A stretch of 64,000 nt of DNA from Propionibacteriaceae bacterium (lineage in GTDB: Bacteria > Actinomycetota > Actinomycetes > Propionibacteriales > Propionibacteriaceae), in contig JAUNKK010000005.1 of assembly GCA_030532825.1 (NCBI GenBank), positions 1 to 64,000 of the forward strand, written 5' to 3'. The notes beneath the pieces are model-generated. The model did no database searches. It was not told the DNA's origin and worked only from the letters and a program-made list of their open reading frames with translations. Of the stretch, positions 1 through 8,258 are shown one piece after another (positions within the stretch are counted from its first letter, which is position 1; every line of letters begins with the position of its first letter). Position numbers and translations under genes: made by a program.

Positions 1-164
1 TACAACGGATCCGCCGAAGCCTGCCACCGACCATCCTCACCCATCCCCCAACCGATACCAGCCATCGCAGCCGGAACCTTATCCTGCGTCAAAGGCCAAT
101 CCTGGCTGATCCAGTACTGGACGAGTTCAACCGCCCGCTCCACACTGAGCGCATTCCAAGACAC
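1..164 (-). CDS. Immunity-like protein, DUF6301-type (partial, runs off window)
   Basis: This is the N-terminal part of the fourth, most promoter-distal copy of a tandem family. It starts at a GTG (164) that reads V-S-W-N-A-L, the same opening as its neighbours. About 54 codons are visible before the window edge. They contain the family signatures QYWISQDWPLT and GEDGRWQA, nearly identical to the copies at 218-703 and 1271-1750. The family resembles DUF6301 from memory. An immunity role is inferred only from its position downstream of a toxin gene. The 3-prime end cannot be seen, so intactness is unknown. Confidence 0.7.
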   Translation of the reverse strand, partial: MSWNALSVERAVELVQYWISQDWPLTQDKVPAAMAGIGWGMGEDGRWQASADPL

Positions 165-217
165 AATAATCCCAACCTTGCCTCAATAAGCCAAACCGAC
201 CCACCGACCTTTAACAG

Positions 218-703
218 TTAGCGCCGCTCCGAGTTACGCAACACCTGAGCATAGCTCGGCGACTCGATATAGATAGTCACAGAAGAACCATCATTCATCA
301 TCTCAACCCGACATCCATTCGAAACCTCCCACCGCGCAGTAACCGCCAGCTTAGACCGCATCCTCTTCGGCTTACCCAAAACCCCACCCAAATCCTTCAC
401 AAAACCCGCATGGGCGTCATTCATGAAAACCTCACGCTTCAGCGATTCTTCCAACACCACATCCGTCAAATTCCAGGACACGCTATCAAGCCCATACTCC
501 TCATAGTGTCCCCCACCAGCGAACACCAACTGACGATACAACGGATCAGAAAACGCCTGCCAGCGACCATCCTCTCCAATCCCCCAACCGATACCAGCCA
601 TCACTCCCGGAACCTTATTCGGAGTCAACGGCCAATCCTGGCTGATCCAATACCGCACCAACTCCACCACCCGCTCAACACTGAGGGCAGCCCAAGACAC
701 CAC
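218..703 (-). CDS. Immunity-like protein, DUF6301-type, intact copy
   Basis: The gene encodes about 160 residues with no signal peptide or membrane segment, so a soluble cytosolic protein is expected. Conserved family blocks are RYWISQDWPLT near residue 18, GWGIGEDGRWQA near 38, WNLTDVV near 77 and a C-terminal SPSYAQVLRN. The start is GTG at 703 or the adjacent GTG at 700, preceded by a strong GGGGAGG ribosome site. It belongs to a minus-strand tandem series downstream of the toxin gene at 1768-4551, with gaps of roughly 20-50 nt between copies. Tandem diverged copies after a polymorphic toxin are typical of immunity genes, which is the basis of the call. Biochemical function is not known to me. 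Confidence 0.75.
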   Translation of the reverse strand: MVSWAALSVERVVELVRYWISQDWPLTPNKVPGVMAGIGWGIGEDGRWQAFSDPLYRQLVFAGGGHYEEYGLDSVSWNLTDVVLEESLKREVFMNDAHAGFVKDLGGVLGKPKRMRSKLAVTARWEVSNGCRVEMMNDGSSVTIYIESPSYAQVLRNSERR

Positions 704-738
704 AACCTCCCCTCAAAAAGCGGAATCTACCTCCAACA

Positions 739-1232
739 TCAACGTTGCTCCGAATTACGCAACACCTGCCCATAACTTGGCGAATACACATACACGCCAA
801 CCACTGAATAATGATTCATCACCTTCAGCCTGCAACCATTCGAAACATCCCACTGCGAAGCAACAAACTCCTTCCGCCGCAACCGCCTCGGCTTACCATA
901 AAGCACAGACAACGCTTTCACAAAACCAACGAAAACATCATTCATAAACGCTTCCCGTTCAGCCGAGTCCTCCCGAACAACATCCGTACAACATCCGTCA
1001 AATTCCACAAAACACCATCAAGACCATGCTCTTCATAATACCCCCCTACCGCGAACAGGCTTTGACGAAACAATGGAACCGTCGACGCCTGCCAAAGCCC
1101 ATCATCACCCATCTCCCAGCCAATACCAGCCATCGCAGCCGGAACCTTATCTGGAGTCAGCGGCCAATCCTGGGTGATCCAGTACTGCACTAGCTCTACC
1201 ACCCGCTCTGCACTGAGCGCATTCTACGGCAC
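739..1232 (-). pseudogene. Broken DUF6301-type immunity-like copy
   Basis: This copy is homologous over its whole length to its neighbours but carries two disabling changes. Where the others begin GTG-TCT-TGG, this one reads GTG-CCG-TAG, a nonsense change at codon 3. An 11-bp tandem duplication at 977-998 (unit ACGGATGTTGT on the coding strand) shifts the frame just after WNLTDVV. Removing one unit restores a continuous reading into REDSAEREAFMND, matching the intact copies. Two overlapping ORFs therefore cover one ancestral gene. Internal GTG starts could still make fragments, so it may not be fully silent. Confidence 0.8.
977..998. repeat. 11-bp tandem duplication causing a frameshift
   Basis: The plus strand carries ACAACATCCGT twice in direct succession (977-987 and 988-998). 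The intact paralogue at 1271-1750 has the motif once at the matching place (near 1509). This looks like a slipped-strand duplication, and it is reversible in principle. Confidence 0.9.
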
Positions 1233-1270
1233 AACAATCTCCCCTCAAAAGGTGAAACCGACCCTCAACG

Positions 1271-1750
1271 TCAACGGCGCTCCAAATTACGCAACACCTG
1301 CGCATACCTCGGGGAATTAATGTACACACTCACAGCAGAATGACGGTTCATCACCTTCACCCTGCACCCATTCGAAACATCCCAGTGCGACGCAACAAAC
1401 TCCTTCCGCCGCAACCGCCTCGGTTTACCCCACAACTTCCCAAACGCCTTCACATACCCGGCATATGCATCATTCATAAACCCGTCACGTTCAACCGAAC
1501 CCTCCCGAACAACATCCGTCACATTCCAGGAAATATGATCCAACCCCTTCTCCTCATACCCGGCAACAGCCGACAAATTCTGCCGAGCCAGCGGAACCGA
1601 ATCAGCCTGCCACCGACCATCCTCACCCATCACCCAGCCGACACCAGCCATCGCAGCCGGAACCTTATCCGAAGTCAACGGCCAATCCTGGCTGATCCAG
1701 TACTGGACGAGTTCAACCACGCGTTCGGGAGTGAGTGCGTTCCATGTCAT
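1271..1750 (-). CDS. Immunity-like protein, DUF6301-type, toxin-proximal copy
   Basis: This 159-residue soluble protein starts at ATG 1750, only 17 nt after the toxin stop codon, so it is probably co-transcribed with the toxin. It shares QYWISQDWPLT, GEDGRWQA, WNVTDVV and a basic KPRRLRRKEF stretch with the other copies. As the first gene after the toxin it is the best candidate for the cognate antidote of the PD-(D/E)XK-like C-terminal domain. The more distal copies would protect against variant toxins. The family resembles DUF6301 by recollection. The immunity role is inferred from context and has no catalytic or binding motif behind it. Confidence 0.75.
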   Translation of the reverse strand: MTWNALTPERVVELVQYWISQDWPLTSDKVPAAMAGVGWVMGEDGRWQADSVPLARQNLSAVAGYEEKGLDHISWNVTDVVREGSVERDGFMNDAYAGYVKAFGKLWGKPRRLRRKEFVASHWDVSNGCRVKVMNRHSAVSVYINSPRYAQVLRNLERR

Positions 1751-1767
1751 GGGTTGGTTTTCCTTTC

Positions 1768-4551
1768 TTAGGGTTTGGGTAGGTTGAGGCGGGTGGGGTC
1801 GAGTTTGAAGGGTGTGGTGACGACGGTCCCGTTGGGTTTGGCGTGCACCATCACGTACTCGATTTCTATTGTACCTTCCCGGATCGCGGTAGCTACAGGG
1901 TCGCCTGGGGTGGCTTTGCTTAGGTAGTCTCGGAGGCCTGCAAGGTATCGCTCATCGAGGCGCGTCAGCTCGTTGAGGTATCCGGTGCTGCCTTGCTGGC
2001 ATTTGATGCCCTCGACGGTGCGTGAGGTGAGGCCGCTGCCGCCCCCTTTGGCTTCGTAGATGGTGATGCTGGGTGGTTCGCCGCCGATCCCGACCCGATC
2101 CAGCCTGCCCGGACCAGGACTCCCGATGGCTTCGAACAACGGTTGTTGGCCATTCAACGCCAGCTGCGTGTCCGCAGCCCGCTCCCCAAGTTTCTCCGAC
2201 GCCAACCGCAGAGCATCCATTGAATCACTCTCTTGGATTGACAAGCGTAAAAGCTCGTCACTCTGTTGGGGGGTCAGTTTACCATCTTCGACTGCTTGGT
2301 CTAATGTAGCTTCACGTTTCTCCTTCGTTAAGTCTTTGGTGTCGATGCCGAGTTCTTCGGCGAGTTTGTTGCGGGCGTGTAGACCTTGGGTGTGTTGCAG
2401 CTGGAGGTCTTTGCGGGCAGCGACATCCTCGGCGAACGTCGTGCCCGTGTCATCCCAGCCAGGTACCTTCACGTCGGCGTCCATATCGACGGTACGGCTG
2501 TCCAGCCGCTCAGCCTGCTCCACCCCATCAATCTCGGGACGGTTCGGATCGTCGACATACCTCGACCCCTGCTCTTCGTGAAGCCGCCCATCCGATTCAC
2601 TGCGATAGGTGCCCTCCGGATCCCCTTCCAGATGCGCCCGACCATTCGAGTCGTACTCATAAGGGCGACCGTTGGGGCCATGCGTCGGTTTACCCTCCGG
2701 CACCTCAGGACGTGGGCCGCGTTCCGGCCCCACACCCTCCACATCCCGGACGGCGAGCTCTTCCACCTCAGGGCGCGGCCGAGCGTCGTCAGCATCGCGA
2801 GTGCGTTCGGGTTGCGGCGACTCATCGGCGCCGTCGCGGTTCCCAGATACCCCCGGATCGTCCCTGGTCGGTGTGTCCGGCTCGTTCCCGGGACGCTTGC
2901 CCGGCGACCCATCATCACCCCGGGGCGCCCCCGGCTCATCGGGGCGCGGGGCCTTGTCGCGTGGTGTTTCGGTATCTCGCTCGGGCCGGCGGGTTTCAGG
3001 TTCCGGCGTCGTTTCTGGCCGATGGTCTGGGTTCCTGGCCTTTCCGGGTTCGGTGACATCGGGGTCGGCTGGGCGTGGCCGCCCACTACCGGCTGCATCA
3101 TCGACGAGTGCAGGGCTGCCGGGCGTGGAGCGCCCCGGACCACCAGGTGATCCATTACCTGTAACCTCGGGAGCCCGAGGCGCACCCGTATCTCCCAGAC
3201 CTGGGCTCCCGGTGCGCGGGGCTTCGACATCCGGCAACTGCGGGCGCCCAGGGCTGGTTTGGGTCAGATCCATCGCCCGCGACACGGGCGTGCTGGGATT
3301 CAAAAGATCCGGTGACGGCGCTAGCCGAGCACTCGGCGCCTTGCCACCAGCCGTAACGACGTTGTCCAGTGCGCCGACGGCGTCGCCACCCAAGTCGAAC
3401 AGCTTGGCGCCACCCTTGACCAGCCAGCCGCCACCGGGGAGAGCGAAATCCGCGACATGGCCAACGGCATTGACGGTCTTGACCACCATCGACCCTACCC
3501 GAGTACCCGCAATACCGGCCTTCGCCGCTGAGCCGGCAGCCCCAGCCCCGGGAATGAAGAACGTCCCGATATTCAAAGCACTCTCAGTGAATGCCGCAAT
3601 CCCATCCTTCTTGTACTTATGCCAGCCGTCTTTGCCTTCCTGATGAGCCCTGTAATCGAAGCCCGTCAGCCCAGTAAGCCCGGTCAACGCCACATCACGG
3701 CGACGATCAACCCAAGCATCCACGTCATCATTACCGAACAGCTTCGCGCCCTCGCTGATCAGGATGAGCGACGGGGAGGTCAGCGACGCTGTCGATCCGA
3801 GGAAGTCGCCAACACCCACCCACGTGTTCTTCAGGTTCGTCAGGCTCCAGCCATCCGGACCGAAACCACCCAAAGCCGCAGCGCCCTCCCAGGTGCCCTT
3901 CAGGAAATTGCCGGTGCCATGAAGCACCGACTCCCCGCAGTTGCGGTCCTTTTCGACCGGGGCACCCCAGGGCATCATCTCCTCGGAACTCATGATCGCC
4001 TCCGCCGAAATGGCCTCGGCGGGAGCCAGGCAGGTTCCTGTCACCAAACCCTTGATCGTGTTGGCGCAGTCGGCGGCGGCCGTCGTCAAGGTTTGCACGA
4101 CGTTGGCGTAGCGTTGCAACAGTTCCCGGTTACGATCCACCGCGGGCTGGTGCTCCGTCCATTTCTTGCCGTCATAACCCGCCAGAGCCTCTAACCGGAA
4201 AGCCTGCGCCTCTTTCTCTAGCGACGCCAAATCTGCCTTCACCGGGGATATTGTGGTAGCGAAGCTATCGATAGCATCCGCCGCCTTCCCAAAGGTGTTC
4301 TTAATCTGCTCGGAGGCAGTCGCGGCGGGTTTCATCAGAGCGTAGACGCTCTCCTGCTCGGGCGCCTCATACACGGCAGGAAGCCCCTGCCAATGACCAG
4401 AAATAGTGTCTATGCGCGCATCGACGTCTCGTCCCATGGCGCGCAGGGACTCTGCGCCGCTAGAAATGTTGTCGGTGTTGATCTGCCAGCTCTTACAGGG
4501 GAAGGCGTCTGGGCAGACTAGACCATCCGACGACTGGGGCTGGTCGGTCAT
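1768..4551 (-). CDS. WXG-headed polymorphic toxin with PD-(D/E)XK-like nuclease tail
   Basis: The product is 927 residues. Residues 1-175 are helical with a W-Q-G motif near 53-56 and no signal peptide, as in type VII secretion substrates. A Gly/Ala-rich region with hydrophobic stretches spans about 200-390. A long Pro/Arg/Asp/Gly-rich linker runs to about 610. A pre-toxin module rich in GRPYEYD and EGTYR-type motifs follows at about 635-690. The last 111 residues hold D818, E833-A-K835 and QQGS at 852-855, which fits a PD-(D/E)XK nuclease core. That makes a DNase or RNase toxin delivered to competitors likely. Upstream genes are ESX-associated and downstream genes are immunity-like. Fold assignment is from motif spacing only. 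Confidence 0.75.
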   Translation of the reverse strand: MTDQPQSSDGLVCPDAFPCKSWQINTDNISSGAESLRAMGRDVDARIDTISGHWQGLPAVYEAPEQESVYALMKPAATASEQIKNTFGKAADAIDSFATTISPVKADLASLEKEAQAFRLEALAGYDGKKWTEHQPAVDRNRELLQRYANVVQTLTTAAADCANTIKGLVTGTCLAPAEAISAEAIMSSEEMMPWGAPVEKDRNCGESVLHGTGNFLKGTWEGAAALGGFGPDGWSLTNLKNTWVGVGDFLGSTASLTSPSLILISEGAKLFGNDDVDAWVDRRRDVALTGLTGLTGFDYRAHQEGKDGWHKYKKDGIAAFTESALNIGTFFIPGAGAAGSAAKAGIAGTRVGSMVVKTVNAVGHVADFALPGGGWLVKGGAKLFDLGGDAVGALDNVVTAGGKAPSARLAPSPDLLNPSTPVSRAMDLTQTSPGRPQLPDVEAPRTGSPGLGDTGAPRAPEVTGNGSPGGPGRSTPGSPALVDDAAGSGRPRPADPDVTEPGKARNPDHRPETTPEPETRRPERDTETPRDKAPRPDEPGAPRGDDGSPGKRPGNEPDTPTRDDPGVSGNRDGADESPQPERTRDADDARPRPEVEELAVRDVEGVGPERGPRPEVPEGKPTHGPNGRPYEYDSNGRAHLEGDPEGTYRSESDGRLHEEQGSRYVDDPNRPEIDGVEQAERLDSRTVDMDADVKVPGWDDTGTTFAEDVAARKDLQLQHTQGLHARNKLAEELGIDTKDLTKEKREATLDQAVEDGKLTPQQSDELLRLSIQESDSMDALRLASEKLGERAADTQLALNGQQPLFEAIGSPGPGRLDRVGIGGEPPSITIYEAKGGGSGLTSRTVEGIKCQQGSTGYLNELTRLDERYLAGLRDYLSKATPGDPVATAIREGTIEIEYVMVHAKPNGTVVTTPFKLDPTRLNLPKP

Positions 4552-4554
4552 GCG

Positions 4555-4923
4555 TTACTCCCTCTTGTACCCGTGCTGTTCAAAAAACGAAAAATCACCC
4601 GTCTGGGCGGAGCGCAGCATCTCCTGTTGGAACTGGCCTGCCATGTCCTCTTGCCCCTGGTTGTAGCAGAGCGTGGCGTTGGAGACGCCGTTCACGCCGG
4701 CCGCCACGCTATTCACCACCGAGTTCAGGTTGGCCTTCTGGTCCTCCATCAACTCCTGCAACGCAGCAGGGACCTCGGACACCAACGCCCCGACCCCGGA
4801 GATGCCAGTGAAGATGGACTCGAACGTCTCCTCCTTCAAGGCCGCCCCCAGCTCCTGCTGCTCCGCGGCCACATTCGTCAATATTCCCTGAACGCCCGCG
4901 GGGTTGATCTTCCAGGTTGACAT
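4555..4923 (-). CDS. Small ESX-associated helical protein (DUF6507-like)
   Basis: This protein of 122 residues opens with S-T-W-K-I-N-P-A-G-V, an opening I recall from DUF6507-type partners of type VII substrates. It is largely alpha-helical, with no signal peptide and no classical central WXG. The gene ends 3 nt before the start of the 927-residue toxin gene, so the two are probably co-translated. A role as a secretion partner or chaperone of the toxin head is inferred from position and size. The ATG at 4923 directly abuts the stop of the preceding gene. Confidence 0.65.
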   Translation of the reverse strand: MSTWKINPAGVQGILTNVAAEQQELGAALKEETFESIFTGISGVGALVSEVPAALQELMEDQKANLNSVVNSVAAGVNGVSNATLCYNQGQEDMAGQFQQEMLRSAQTGDFSFFEQHGYKRE

Positions 4924-5274
4924 CTACACTCTCTCCCTCAATAATCCACCAGCTTCACGGGCGATGCCCTCCGCTAGCCGTCGGCCCCAGCCGGTGTCAA
5001 CGAACGGCACAAGCATCTCCGTCCACCACTTGAACCCGCTAGGCATATCCCCAACTGCCACCGACGCCTCCGCAGCATCGTGTAGCGGCTTTCCCTCGCA
5101 CACCAGCAGCAGCTTTTCTCCTTCTGCCGACAGGCACGATGTAAATTCTCCGCCACGCCATTCAATAGCCTGGCCGCGAAGCCCCACCGCCCGATAGGCC
5201 CGGTCTAGGACTTCGGGCGTGACCGGCATCGAACTGAGCATCACCAACTCCGTTGCCACACCACTTATCCCCAT
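4924..5274 (-). CDS. Small hypothetical protein of the ESX toxin locus
   Basis: I do not recognise this family. The product is about 116 residues, soluble, and mixed alpha/beta by composition, with a Trp-rich stretch FKWWTEM in the second half. Its start overlaps the end of the upstream DUF6177-like gene by 10 nt if ATG 5274 is used. GTG at about 5260 is an alternative. The tight packing between ESX genes implies co-expression and a part in handling or regulating the secreted toxin. Confidence 0.6.
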   Translation of the reverse strand: MGISGVATELVMLSSMPVTPEVLDRAYRAVGLRGQAIEWRGGEFTSCLSAEGEKLLLVCEGKPLHDAAEASVAVGDMPSGFKWWTEMLVPFVDTGWGRRLAEGIAREAGGLLRERV

Positions 5275-6341
5275 TCAAGATTCAAAACATCGTCGAACTC
5301 AATAGCCAATGCCGCTGCCAAACGCTCCTGATCGAGATCGTGAGCGAAACCCAGCAACTGATGCCATAGGTCGTCTCGGCCGCTGAACCGCACCAACAGG
5401 CTCGGTGCTCGCGTCAACCCCAAGGGGGTCACATCATGGCTGAGAGCCAACTCTTCGATCTCGATTTGCAGGTCCCGCACCTGGGCGGCCCCAATCAACA
5501 CCGCCAACGGCACATCCATGCGACGCCTGGCCACCTCTTGACCCAGCGACCCGCGATCCTCCGTCACCTCGCAGTACGAAATCATCGCCACGTTCACACG
5601 AAAGCCCTCCGCGAGCGCCTGCAAGGTATCGGTGACGGCTGGGTGCAAGGCCAAAGGCGACCCGGGCCGCAACCCCGCAGGGGCATCGTAGGCACCGACG
5701 GGCACCAAGCCCCGGGTATGCTCCAGCAGCCCGGTCCGTGTCCGCGCCATGGTGATGCTAACCGCCGCGGCCTGATCACTGCGCACCAAATGCCGCTCCG
5801 ATGCCGGCATTTGGCCACGCATCGCCAGGGTAACCTTGCGCCTATCCCAGGGCTTGGCCAGCGGCTCGGTCACATCCCAACAGACCAGTCGGCCTCCGCC
5901 CAAACCAGCGACCATGTGCTCGGCGACCCCACCCGCCAACGTCCGGTCGAGAGCGCGTTCCCGCGTAAATACGTCGAACAAGAAAGCGCCTTTGGCTTGG
6001 GGATTCAGGTGTCTCATCGACCACAGCTGCGGCCGAGTATGGTCGAAGTCCCGCCACAGCGCCGGGATAGACCCGATACGAAAACCCGACCGCCCGTCGT
6101 ACACATCCGAGCCCTCACTGTGCACCGCCCAGTACCCACCGGCGAAACGCAACTCGTCCGCAACGAACCAGCTCAGATGCGCCGACTGTGGGGTCAGTAA
6201 AACCGGTTTCACACCGTTGGCGCGGGCCTCGTGCAGGAAGGCCCGCACCGGAGCCGACAGCGTGACTCGCTCACTTGAGCACTGCAACAAGGAATAGTCC
6301 TCACCCCACTCGTCCGCCAGCGGCGTGAACTCAACCGCCAT
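5265..6341 (-). CDS. Type VII secretion-associated protein, DUF6177-like
   Basis: The 358-residue cytosolic protein opens with FTPLADEWGEDYSLLQ and carries PVLLTPQSAHLSW near residue 46 and VYDGRSGFRIG near 80. From memory this matches DUF6177 proteins encoded beside ESX secretion genes in actinobacteria. Molecular function is unknown. The start ATG at 6341 shares one base with the stop of the WXG-like gene upstream (TGATG), which indicates translational coupling. No ESX machinery (EccC, EccD, MycP) is in the window, so this module must rely on a system encoded elsewhere or beyond the left edge. Confidence 0.65.
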   Translation of the reverse strand: MAVEFTPLADEWGEDYSLLQCSSERVTLSAPVRAFLHEARANGVKPVLLTPQSAHLSWFVADELRFAGGYWAVHSEGSDVYDGRSGFRIGSIPALWRDFDHTRPQLWSMRHLNPQAKGAFLFDVFTRERALDRTLAGGVAEHMVAGLGGGRLVCWDVTEPLAKPWDRRKVTLAMRGQMPASERHLVRSDQAAAVSITMARTRTGLLEHTRGLVPVGAYDAPAGLRPGSPLALHPAVTDTLQALAEGFRVNVAMISYCEVTEDRGSLGQEVARRRMDVPLAVLIGAAQVRDLQIEIEELALSHDVTPLGLTRAPSLLVRFSGRDDLWHQLLGFAHDLDQERLAAALAIEFDDVLNLEWG

Positions 6342-6652
6342 CAGGTGGGGATGCTCGACCTGGCCGTCGACAACGCCCGCAAAGCCACATCGTCATTATC
6401 CGCCAGGGAAGAGCGGATGCCGTTGATCACCTCGCGCACCTGACGCCCCGCCGTGTTCCACTGCTGCTCTAACTGTGCGTATTGATCCGATACGCCGTCG
6501 GCGTGGTACTCCGCCATCGCCTGCTTGACATCGGCGTCACGACGATCCAGCGCCGCCTCCAGCTGGCTAGCCACCGCCTCGAAATTCGCTTGGGCAGCCT
6601 GGGAAGCACCAACGCTGTAGTCGTTCCGATCCATCTGATTGCCACTCGTCAT
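6341..6652 (-). CDS. ESAT-6/WXG100-like small secreted protein
   Basis: This helical protein of 97-103 residues has the motif DYSVGASQAAQANFEAV near the start, and YAQLEQQWNTAGRQV and ADNDDVA later. I recall these from the family annotated as pore-forming ESAT-6 proteins. Two amphipathic helices around a central turn and the absence of a signal peptide fit a type VII secreted protein. The start could be ATG 6652 or the internal ATG at 6634. It is coupled by a TGATG overlap to the DUF6177-like gene. Confidence 0.7.
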   Translation of the reverse strand: MTSGNQMDRNDYSVGASQAAQANFEAVASQLEAALDRRDADVKQAMAEYHADGVSDQYAQLEQQWNTAGRQVREVINGIRSSLADNDDVALRALSTARSSIPT

Positions 6653-6702
6653 CCATCAACTCCTTCTCTCACGACACCACCACGAGCAACCGGCACCACC
6701 AA

Positions 6703-7047
6703 TCAGGCGGGGCCGATCCTCTGCAGGAACGCCGCGCTGCTGAAGTCGGAGGACTTCTCCGCGCGATCATGCGCGGCTGCCCCCTCCTCCGCCGCCGTCA
6801 CAAACGCCTGATTCTGCTGCGAGATCGAGCCGACGATCCCCGCCAAAGCCCCATTCAGCGCCGCCGCGATCTCGTCAATGCTGTTCTTATAGCGGTCGAT
6901 GGCGGCGCGTGCGGGTCCATTCACCACCCCACTCAACGGCTCAGCCGCCTCGAAAAGACGTCGCACCAGCGCTGTCAAGTCCTCCGACTCAGTCTGACTT
7001 CGCTGCCCCAGCCGGACCAGAGTGCCCTCTTCCATCGAGAATTTCAT
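6703..7047 (-). CDS. WXG100-like protein, first gene of the ESX toxin operon
   Basis: This protein of 114 residues is Ala/Ser/Glu-rich and predicted all-helical, with no signal peptide. It opens MKFSMEEGTLVRLGQRS and has an Ala-rich central stretch that would form the helical hairpin of ESX substrates. There is no clear W-X-G, so it is WXG100-like by size, composition and neighbourhood. It is the first recognisable gene of the minus-strand run that ends in the immunity array. The promoter probably lies in 7048-7193, where I see no confident sigma-70 hexamers. Confidence 0.6.
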   Translation of the reverse strand: MKFSMEEGTLVRLGQRSQTESEDLTALVRRLFEAAEPLSGVVNGPARAAIDRYKNSIDEIAAALNGALAGIVGSISQQNQAFVTAAEEGAAAHDRAEKSSDFSSAAFLQRIGPA

Positions 7048-7104
7048 CCTCTGCCCTTCCCCACTAGATTCAAAGTTGCCTCACCGTACGTCGACGGCGG
7101 CCCT

Positions 7105-7133
7105 GCGCGTCAACCCCAGAGACTGCGACGCGC
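7105..7133. terminator. Weak stem-loop in the modC-ESX intergenic gap
   Basis: GCGCGTC at 7105-7111 pairs with GACGCGC at 7127-7133 across a 15-nt loop, in the 146-nt gap between modC and the ESX operon. There is no T-tract, so termination is a weak inference. Confidence 0.3.
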
Positions 7134-7193
7134 CGACACCTAGCCGAAAAGATGACATGACCCGGGGTTTCAAAGATTCGAAGCCCTCCTCCA

Positions 7194-8258
7194 CTACCTA
7201 ACCCAAGCTTCCAGGCCACGATGCAAGCCCACCTCCGTGGCCTTGATGACGGCAACTAGGCGCATTCCCTCATGTAGGCCCAGTTCCGTTGCTGCGGCGG
7301 CTGTGACGTCGGCGGCGCATCGCTGCCCCGCAATCTCAAGGGTGACCCGCTGCCCGAAGCGGCGATCCTCCAACCCGATGACAACGGCATCTAGTTGATT
7401 GCGTGGGCTGCCGTACGGGGCTCGGCGGAAGAGACTCACCGTGGCGGGGGCGAAGACGGCCCGCGCCGGCCCGTGCACCGGCCCGCCCCCACCCGTGACG
7501 ACCGTGTGCTCGTCCAGCCGCACCCGGTCGCCGTCGCCCTGGCCGTGCAGCAGGTTCACCCCGACGAAATCAGCCAAGAACGACGTCGCGGGCGCCTGAA
7601 ACAGCTCGTCGACCGGGCCGTGCGACACCACCCGGCCCTCCGACAGCTCCACCACGTCATCGGCCAAGGCCACGACATCGACGAGGTCGTGCGTCACCAA
7701 CACCGCCGTTTGCCCGGTCAGGCGTTCCCGGAGCAAGCGACGCAGTTCAGGGGTTACGGTGGCATCGAGCGCCCCGAAAGGTTCGTCTAGGAGCACAACG
7801 TCAGGATCGACGGCTAGGGCTCGCGCCAGCGCGACCCGCTGGGCCTGGCCGCCGGACAGCTGACCGGCCTTGCGATCGGCGAGATCCCCACAGTTCACCG
7901 CCGCCAGTTCCTTGAGAGCGCGGCGCCGGGCCTCGGTCTTCGGCACGCCCCGGGACCGCGGTCCAAAAGCGATGTTGTCTAGGACGTCTAGGTGGGGAAA
8001 CAGCAGGGGTCGCTGCTCAACATAGGAGACACGGCGGCGGTGCGGGGGCAGGTGGTGGCGCGGACCGGAGACCTCCACCCCGCGTACCCAGACCGCCCCG
8101 GCGGTCGAGCGCAGCGACCCCGCCACCAGCTCCAGCAGCGTCGACTTGCCGGCGCCGTTGGGTCCGACGACGGCCAGCGTCTGCCCCTCCGCGACATTGA
8201 GACTCACTCGAACGTCACGGGGCGCCACCTCGGCGTCGATGCGCAACAGTTCAGTCAC
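7194..8258 (-). CDS. modC: Molybdate ABC transporter ATP-binding protein
   Basis: ModC energises molybdate import. The start is GTG 8258, giving 354 residues and an 8-nt overlap with modB. Upstream codons in this frame lie inside modB and are rejected. Walker A (GPNGAGKST), the signature LSGGQAQR and Walker B VVLLDEP are present. The C-terminal part, from about residue 275, carries the TOBE/Mop-like oxyanion domain usual for ModC, ending in AVIKATEVGLHRG. It is last in the coupled run HTH-Mop regulator, modA, modB, modC. Molybdate supply is needed by the nitrate reductase encoded downstream in the window. Confidence 0.95.
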   Translation of the reverse strand: MTELLRIDAEVAPRDVRVSLNVAEGQTLAVVGPNGAGKSTLLELVAGSLRSTAGAVWVRGVEVSGPRHHLPPHRRRVSYVEQRPLLFPHLDVLDNIAFGPRSRGVPKTEARRRALKELAAVNCGDLADRKAGQLSGGQAQRVALARALAVDPDVVLLDEPFGALDATVTPELRRLLRERLTGQTAVLVTHDLVDVVALADDVVELSEGRVVSHGPVDELFQAPATSFLADFVGVNLLHGQGDGDRVRLDEHTVVTGGGGPVHGPARAVFAPATVSLFRRAPYGSPRNQLDAVVIGLEDRRFGQRVTLEIAGQRCAADVTAAAATELGLHEGMRLVAVIKATEVGLHRGLEAWVR

